Source: an uncultured Streptomyces sp. (GTDB taxonomy: Bacteria > Actinomycetota > Actinomycetes > Streptomycetales > Streptomycetaceae). Taken from it: 10,205 nucleotides of DNA. Within the stretch, counting starts at the first letter, position 1, and every line of letters starts with the position of its first letter. Where the stretch lies: contig CAMLJW010000166.1 in the NCBI GenBank assembly GCA_946480485.1, positions 1 to 10,205 of the forward strand. The letters are read 5' to 3'. This document shows, in pieces, positions 6,676 through 10,205 of the stretch. The position numbers and the translations under genes are program-made. Below the pieces are notes generated by a model. The model was not told where the DNA came from. It was given only the letters and a program-made list of their open reading frames with translations, and did no database searches.

Positions 6676-6720
6676 CCTGTTCGGAAGGGTCAGACGAAAA
6701 CCCGCAACAGGCACACTGGT

Positions 6721-6745
6721 AACCCTAAACTTCAGCGTTAGGGTT
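6721..6745. repeat. Perfect 8-base inverted repeat upstream of ftsZ
   Basis: AACCCTAA (6721-6728) and TTAGGGTT (6738-6745) are exact inverted copies separated by nine bases. They are A/T-richer than their surroundings. The right arm contains TAGGGT, which could serve as a -10 box, but a good -35 is lacking. The arrangement suits a dimeric regulator site or an RNA stem in transcripts from the promoters above. Confidence 0.6.
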
Positions 6746-6779
6746 CGGGTCGGCGTTCGGACCGTCCCATTCGGCATCA

Positions 6780-6813
6780 GTCGTCGGATCGCGCGACCAC
6801 GCGAAGCGACGAC
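6780..6813 (+). promoter_or_regulatory. Strong leader hairpin just upstream of the ftsZ RBS
   Basis: GTCGTCG (6780-6786) pairs with CGACGAC (6807-6813), and TCGCG (6789-6793) pairs with CGCGA (6800-6804). This gives 12 base pairs with a 2x2 mismatch and a 6-base loop. It ends 14 bases before the ftsZ Shine-Dalgarno (6828-6833). Its right arm overlaps GACAC (6811-6815), the core motif reported for WhiA binding. Confidence 0.55.
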
Positions 6814-6827
6814 ACGTAACTCGAGGC

Positions 6828-6833
6828 GAGAGG
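6828..6833 (+). promoter_or_regulatory. ftsZ ribosome binding site
   Basis: GAGAGG lies eight bases before GTG 6842 and supports this start codon. Confidence 0.7.
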
Positions 6834-6841
6834 CCTTCGAC

Positions 6842-8035
6842 GTGGCAGCACCGCAGAACTACCTCGCAGTCATCAAAGTCATCGGTGTCGGCGGCGGTGG
6901 TGTCAATGCCATCAACCGGATGATCGAGGTCGGTCTCAAGGGCGTCGAGTTCATCGCCATCAACACCGACGCGCAAGCTCTGTTGATGAGCGACGCCGAC
7001 GTCAAGCTCGACGTCGGCCGTGAACTCACCCGCGGACTCGGCGCCGGAGCCAACCCGGCCGTCGGTCGCAAGGCCGCCGAGGACCACCGCGAGGAGATCG
7101 AGGAGGTCCTCAAGGGGGCCGACATGGTCTTCGTGACGGCCGGAGAAGGCGGCGGCACCGGCACCGGCGGCGCCCCCGTCGTGGCCAACATCGCCCGTTC
7201 TCTCGGCGCGCTCACCATCGGCGTGGTCACGCGCCCGTTCACCTTCGAGGGCCGGCGCCGCGCCAACCAGGCCGAGGACGGCATCGCCGAGCTCCGCGAA
7301 GAGGTCGACACCCTCATCGTCATCCCGAACGACCGGCTGCTGTCCATCTCGGACCGCCAGGTCTCCGTCCTCGACGCCTTCAAGTCGGCGGACCAGGTCC
7401 TGCTCTCCGGTGTCCAGGGCATCACCGACCTCATCACCACGCCCGGCCTGATCAACCTCGACTTCGCCGACGTCAAGTCCGTGATGTCCGAGGCCGGTTC
7501 GGCGCTCATGGGTATCGGCTCGGCTCGCGGCGACGACCGTGCGGTGGCCGCCGCCGAGATGGCGATCTCCTCGCCGCTGCTGGAAGCCTCCATCGACGGC
7601 GCCCGCGGTGTGCTGCTCTCCATCTCCGGCGGCTCGGACCTCGGTCTGTTCGAAATCAACGAGGCCGCCCAGCTGGTGAGCGAGGCCGCGCACCCCGAGG
7701 CCAACATCATCTTCGGGGCGGTCATCGACGACGCGCTCGGTGACGAGGTCCGGGTCACCGTCATCGCGGCCGGTTTCGACGGCGGACAGCCCCCGTCCAA
7801 GCGGGACAACGTCCTCGGCTCGTCCTCCGCCAAGCGCGAGGAGCCCACACCGGCGGGGTCCGCCGACAGCCGCCCGTCCTTCGGCTCGCTCGGCAGCGTC
7901 ACTCCCCGTGAGAACACCCCGGAGCCCGCGGTCGAGCCCATGGGTGAACTGCCGTCCTCACCGCCGGTCCCGCCGTCCCGAAGCTACTCGGACAGCGCGG
8001 CCGAGGAACTGGACGTGCCGGACTTCCTCAAGTGA
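6842..8035 (+). CDS. ftsZ: FtsZ, tubulin-like cell division GTPase
   Basis: Cytoplasmic GTPase that polymerises into the division ring; in Streptomyces it forms both vegetative cross-walls and sporulation ladders. It has 397 residues, the usual actinobacterial length. Motifs: GVGGGGVNA (15-23), NTDAQAL (41-47), the tubulin signature GGGTGTG (103-109), NDRLL (163-167) and the T7 loop [11 protein letters not shown] (205-215) with catalytic Asp 207 and Asp 210. The globular core ends near 318. A Pro/Ser-rich linker follows, then the conserved tail ELDVPDFLK (389-397), the docking site for partners such as SepF. The start GTG 6842 is supported by the RBS at 6828-6833. The stop overlaps pgeF as GTGA. 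Regulation is likely complex, given the promoter-like pairs, repeat and hairpin upstream. Confidence 0.99.
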   Translation: MAAPQNYLAVIKVIGVGGGGVNAINRMIEVGLKGVEFIAINTDAQALLMSDADVKLDVGRELTRGLGAGANPAVGRKAAEDHREEIEEVLKGADMVFVTAGEGGGTGTGGAPVVANIARSLGALTIGVVTRPFTFEGRRRANQAEDGIAELREEVDTLIVIPNDRLLSISDRQVSVLDAFKSADQVLLSGVQGITDLITTPGLINLDFADVKSVMSEAGSALMGIGSARGDDRAVAAAEMAISSPLLEASIDGARGVLLSISGGSDLGLFEINEAAQLVSEAAHPEANIIFGAVIDDALGDEVRVTVIAAGFDGGQPPSKRDNVLGSSSAKREEPTPAGSADSRPSFGSLGSVTPRENTPEPAVEPMGELPSSPPVPPSRSYSDSAAEELDVPDFLK

Positions 8036-8769
8036 TAGGACAGCGCTCCGAAACGAGCACAGCGGGCGGCGCGCACTTCGCCTTCACCGACCGGTGGGGT
8101 GGGGTGAGCGCCGTTCCGTACGAGGAGCTCAATCTCGGCGGAGCGGTCGGCGACGACCCCGACGCCGTACGCAGCAATCGTGAACTGGCCGCCAAGTCGC
8201 TCGGCCTGGACCCGGCCCGGGTCGTCTGGATGAACCAGGTGCACGGCCCCGAGGTCGCGGTGGTCGAAAAGCCGTGGGGGGACCGGCCGGTACCGCCGGT
8301 CGACGCGGTGGTCACCGTAAGCCGCGGCCTCGCCCTCGCCGTGCTCACCGCCGACTGCACGCCGGTCCTGCTCGCCGACCCCGTCGCCGGTGTCGTGGCC
8401 GCCGCTCATGCGGGGCGGCCCGGCATGGTCGCCGGCGTCGTGCCGGCCGCCGTCGCGGCGATGGTCGAACTCGGCGCTCGGCCGGACCGGATCGTCGCCC
8501 GCACCGGGCCCGCCGTCTGTGGCCGTTGCTACGAAGTGCCGGAGGCGATGCGCGCCGAGGTCGCCGCCGCCGAACCGACGGCATACGCCGAGACACGTTG
8601 GGGCACCCCGGCCGTCGATGTGACCGCCGGAGTGCACGCGCAGCTCGAGCGGCTCGGGGTGGGCGACCGGGAGCAGTCGCCGGTGTGCACGCTTGAATCG
8701 GACGACCACTTCTCGTACCGCCGCGATCGAACCACCGGTCGACTCGCGGGCTATGTCTGGCTGGACTGA
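8032..8769 (+). CDS. pgeF: PgeF / YlmD, LACC1-like peptidoglycan editing factor
   Basis: Member of the YfiH/LACC1 family (formerly 'multicopper polyphenol oxidase'). Studied members act on purine nucleosides, and E. coli PgeF prevents wrong amino acids in the stem peptide. It has 245 residues. The putative zinc/catalytic triad is present: His 71 (NQVHGPE), Cys 109 (LTADCTP) and His 126 (AAHAGRPG). Other family landmarks are [12 protein letters not shown] (15-26), [17 protein letters not shown] and the C-terminal [14 protein letters not shown]. The common HAGWRG is HAGRPG here. GTG 8032 overlaps the ftsZ stop (GTGA), and no good Shine-Dalgarno is seen, so translation is probably coupled to ftsZ. 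Which reaction is the physiological one here is not known from sequence. Confidence 0.93.
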   Translation: MIGQRSETSTAGGAHFAFTDRWGGVSAVPYEELNLGGAVGDDPDAVRSNRELAAKSLGLDPARVVWMNQVHGPEVAVVEKPWGDRPVPPVDAVVTVSRGLALAVLTADCTPVLLADPVAGVVAAAHAGRPGMVAGVVPAAVAAMVELGARPDRIVARTGPAVCGRCYEVPEAMRAEVAAAEPTAYAETRWGTPAVDVTAGVHAQLERLGVGDREQSPVCTLESDDHFSYRRDRTTGRLAGYVWLD

Positions 8770-8775
8770 TGGGGC

Positions 8776-9495
8776 ATGACTGACCGTAAGCTGGAAATCG
8801 CTGCAAATCTGGCGAAAGTCGAAGAACGCATCGCGGCGGCCTGCGCGGCAGCGAAGCGTGGGCGCGAAGAGGTGACCCTGATCGTGGTCACCAAGACCTA
8901 CCCCGCGAGCGATGTGCGGATCCTGTCGGAACTCGGTCTGCGACATGTCGCCGAGAACCGGGACCAGGATGCGGCGCCCAAGGCCGCCGACTGTGCGGAC
9001 TTGCCGCTCACCTGGCACTTCGTCGGCCAGCTGCAGACCAACAAGGTTCGTTCCGTGGTCGGTTACACGGACGTGGTGCAGTCCGTCGACCGGGCCAGGC
9101 TCGTCACGACGCTGTCGAGGGAAGCGGTGCGCGCCGAGCGTGAGGTGGGCTGTCTCATCCAGGTCGCGCTCGACGCCGGCGAGAGTGGCCGTGGTGCGCG
9201 CGGCGGTGTGGGACCGGGCGGACTCGAAGAGTTGGGCGAGCTTGTCGCGAACGCGCCCGGGCTGCGGCTCGACGGACTGATGACCGTCGCGCCGCTCACC
9301 GGACCGTACGTGGGTCGCGAACTGGCGGCGTTCGAGCGGCTGATGGATTTGTCGACTGACCTGCGCCGGGCTCATCCGGCTGCGAACATGGTCTCTGCGG
9401 GGATGAGCGCGGACCTCGAACAGGCTGTGGCCGTGGGAGCGACACATGTACGCGTCGGCACTGCGGTACTCGGAGTCCGCCTCAGGCTCGGGTAA
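8776..9495 (+). CDS. ylmE: YggS/YlmE-family PLP-binding protein
   Basis: PLP homeostasis protein of the YggS/PLPBP family, a single-domain TIM barrel without known enzyme activity that affects vitamin B6 and amino-acid balance. It has 239 residues, normal length. The PLP lysine is Lys 40 in VVTKTYP. Further landmarks: ENRDQ (family ENYVQ), [29 protein letters not shown] and [10 protein letters not shown], the last forming the phosphate-binding end. Start ATG 8776 lies six bases after the pgeF stop; only GGGG (8771-8774) is nearby, so coupling is likely. A second ATG at 8769, overlapping the pgeF stop, leads to a stop after four codons. The position between pgeF and sepF matches the ylmD-ylmE-sepF order of Gram-positive bacteria. 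Confidence 0.95.
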   Translation: MTDRKLEIAANLAKVEERIAAACAAAKRGREEVTLIVVTKTYPASDVRILSELGLRHVAENRDQDAAPKAADCADLPLTWHFVGQLQTNKVRSVVGYTDVVQSVDRARLVTTLSREAVRAEREVGCLIQVALDAGESGRGARGGVGPGGLEELGELVANAPGLRLDGLMTVAPLTGPYVGRELAAFERLMDLSTDLRRAHPAANMVSAGMSADLEQAVAVGATHVRVGTAVLGVRLRLG

Positions 9496-9528
9496 CGTCG
9501 CCAAGAAGTCGGACCACAGCAGAGAAAA

Positions 9529-9534
9529 TATGGT
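9529..9534 (+). promoter_or_regulatory. Possible -10 box for a sepF promoter
   Basis: TATGGT fits the TANNNT -10 pattern in the most A/T-rich part of the spacer (GAGAAAATATGGTCATTA). No recognisable -35 lies 16-19 bases upstream, so this is weak. Confidence 0.2.
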
Positions 9535-9539
9535 CATTA

Positions 9540-9553
9540 CCGCTGAAAAGCGG
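9540..9553 (+). repeat. Small GNRA-loop hairpin in the ylmE-sepF spacer
   Basis: CCGCT (9540-9544) and AGCGG (9549-9553) enclose GAAA, a stable GNRA tetraloop. It lies 44 bases after the ylmE stop. With only five base pairs and no T-run it is a weak terminator; an RNA-processing or leader element is as likely. Confidence 0.4.
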
Positions 9554-9565
9554 GCATACGACCTC

Positions 9566-9603
9566 GTGGATCGCGGGCACTTGGCACCAGTCAGTCGATC
9601 CAC
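9566..9603. repeat. 8-base inverted repeat upstream of sepF
   Basis: GTGGATCG (9566-9573) and CGATCCAC (9596-9603) are exact inverted copies with 22 bases between them. The right arm ends eight bases before the sepF Shine-Dalgarno. The spacing suits either a long-loop RNA stem or two operator half-sites about three helical turns apart. Confidence 0.45.
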
Positions 9604-9611
9604 CACAGAGC

Positions 9612-9616
9612 GGAGG
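9612..9616 (+). promoter_or_regulatory. sepF ribosome binding site
   Basis: GGAGG ends nine bases before ATG 9626 and supports that start over the in-frame Met codons at residues 5 and 8. Confidence 0.7.
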
Positions 9617-9625
9617 ACTCAGAGC

Positions 9626-10205
9626 ATGGCCGGCGCGATGCGCAAGATGGCGGTCTACCTCGGCCTCGTGGAGGACGATGGGTACGACGGCAGGGGATTC
9701 GACCCCGACGACGACTTCGAGCCCGAGCTTGACCCAGAGCCCGAGAGGGACCGCCGACGGCATGAACCGTCGCACCAGTCGCATCAGTCCCAACGGGACG
9801 AATCGGTACGAGTGGTGCAGTCGCCGTTGCAGCGCGATCCCCTGCCGCATTCCGCTTCGCTCTCTGCGGAATCCGGGCGTCCGGCGCGAATCGCTCCCGT
9901 GGCATCCATCACACAAGAACGTCAGAGCCTGGAGAAGAACGCGCCTGTGATCATGCCCAAGGTCGTGTCGGAACGAGAGCCGTACCGGATCACGACGCTG
10001 CACCCTCGGACCTACAACGAGGCCCGTACCATCGGGGAACACTTCCGTGAGGGCACTCCGGTGATCATGAATCTGACGGAGATGGATGACACAGATGCGA
10101 AGCGACTTGTCGACTTCGCGGCCGGTTTGGTGTTTGGTCTTCACGGGAGTATCGAGCGGGTGACGCAGAAGGTGTTCCTGTTGTCGCCTGCTAACGTCGA
10201 TGTCA
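9626..10205 (+). CDS. sepF: SepF, FtsZ membrane anchor (5' part)
   Basis: SepF binds the FtsZ C-terminal tail and anchors and bundles FtsZ filaments at the membrane; it is the main FtsZ anchor in actinobacteria, which lack FtsA. 193 codons are visible and the frame runs off the right edge. The N-terminus [17 protein letters not shown] is the expected amphipathic membrane-binding helix. An acidic stretch (about 26-40) and a His/Gln/Arg-rich variable linker (41-100) follow. The conserved core starts near 118 ([16 protein letters not shown]) and includes [20 protein letters not shown] (144-163), [16 protein letters not shown] and KVFLLSP. From the family's usual length, roughly 20 residues are missing. 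Codons are less G/C-ended than in neighbouring genes. The separate RBS and spacer suggest it may also be expressed apart from ylmE. Confidence 0.97.
   Translation, partial: MAGAMRKMAVYLGLVEDDGYDGRGFDPDDDFEPELDPEPERDRRRHEPSHQSHQSQRDESVRVVQSPLQRDPLPHSASLSAESGRPARIAPVASITQERQSLEKNAPVIMPKVVSEREPYRITTLHPRTYNEARTIGEHFREGTPVIMNLTEMDDTDAKRLVDFAAGLVFGLHGSIERVTQKVFLLSPANVDV

Noticed and set aside
6721..6745. TTAGGG-like sequence suggesting a telomere-type repeat
   Set aside because: Each arm occurs once, in opposite orientation, without tandem copies; an inverted repeat is the right description.
7984..9606. 540-codon minus-strand frame opposite pgeF and ylmE
   Set aside because: Covers two well-identified + strand genes and shows no recognisable domain or RBS; treated as a codon-bias artefact.
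9482..10144. 220-codon minus-strand frame opposite sepF
   Set aside because: sepF is unmistakable on the + strand; the antisense product has no family features.
1..10205. Mobile elements, CRISPR arrays, tRNA or rRNA genes, phage or toxin-antitoxin genes
   Set aside because: None seen. The window is a continuous conserved dcw cluster with uniform strand and no insertion.

Overview
The window is a stretch of the division and cell wall (dcw) cluster of a high-GC actinobacterium, almost certainly a Streptomyces. Three things support this: the gene order, the strong G/C third-position codon bias, and proteins that read as Streptomyces-type throughout, for example FtsZ ending in DVPDFLK and SepF starting [20 protein letters not shown]. 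All ten recognised genes lie on the + strand.

Layout. The 3' part of murF (1-478), mraY (475-1548), murD (1530-2972), a 248-base spacer, ftsW (3221-4579), murG (4586-5674), ftsQ (5698-6555), a 286-base regulatory spacer, ftsZ (6842-8035), pgeF/ylmD (8032-8769), the yggS-type gene ylmE (8776-9495), a 130-base spacer, and the 5' part of sepF (9626 to the end). Genes inside each block overlap or lie within about 25 bases of each other, as expected for translational coupling. The three larger spacers hold the regulatory structure.

How the genes work together. MurF and MurD build the UDP-MurNAc-pentapeptide. MraY and MurG turn it into lipid I and lipid II. FtsW polymerises lipid II at the septum, and FtsQ belongs to the divisome scaffold. 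FtsZ forms the cytoplasmic ring, and SepF links that ring to the membrane. PgeF and the YggS-like PLP protein are the usual companions between ftsZ and sepF, with editing and amino-acid/PLP homeostasis roles.

No mobile element, CRISPR array, tRNA, rRNA or foreign island is visible, and I see no wholly new gene system. Points worth a second look are mainly regulatory. In the murD-ftsW spacer there is a hairpin, a BldD-box-like palindrome and a small ORF coupled to ftsW. Upstream of ftsZ there are two promoter-like pairs, a perfect inverted repeat and a strong leader hairpin ending in a GACAC motif. ftsQ carries an A/T-third-position patch followed by a short tandem repeat. Paired inverted repeats lie upstream of sepF.
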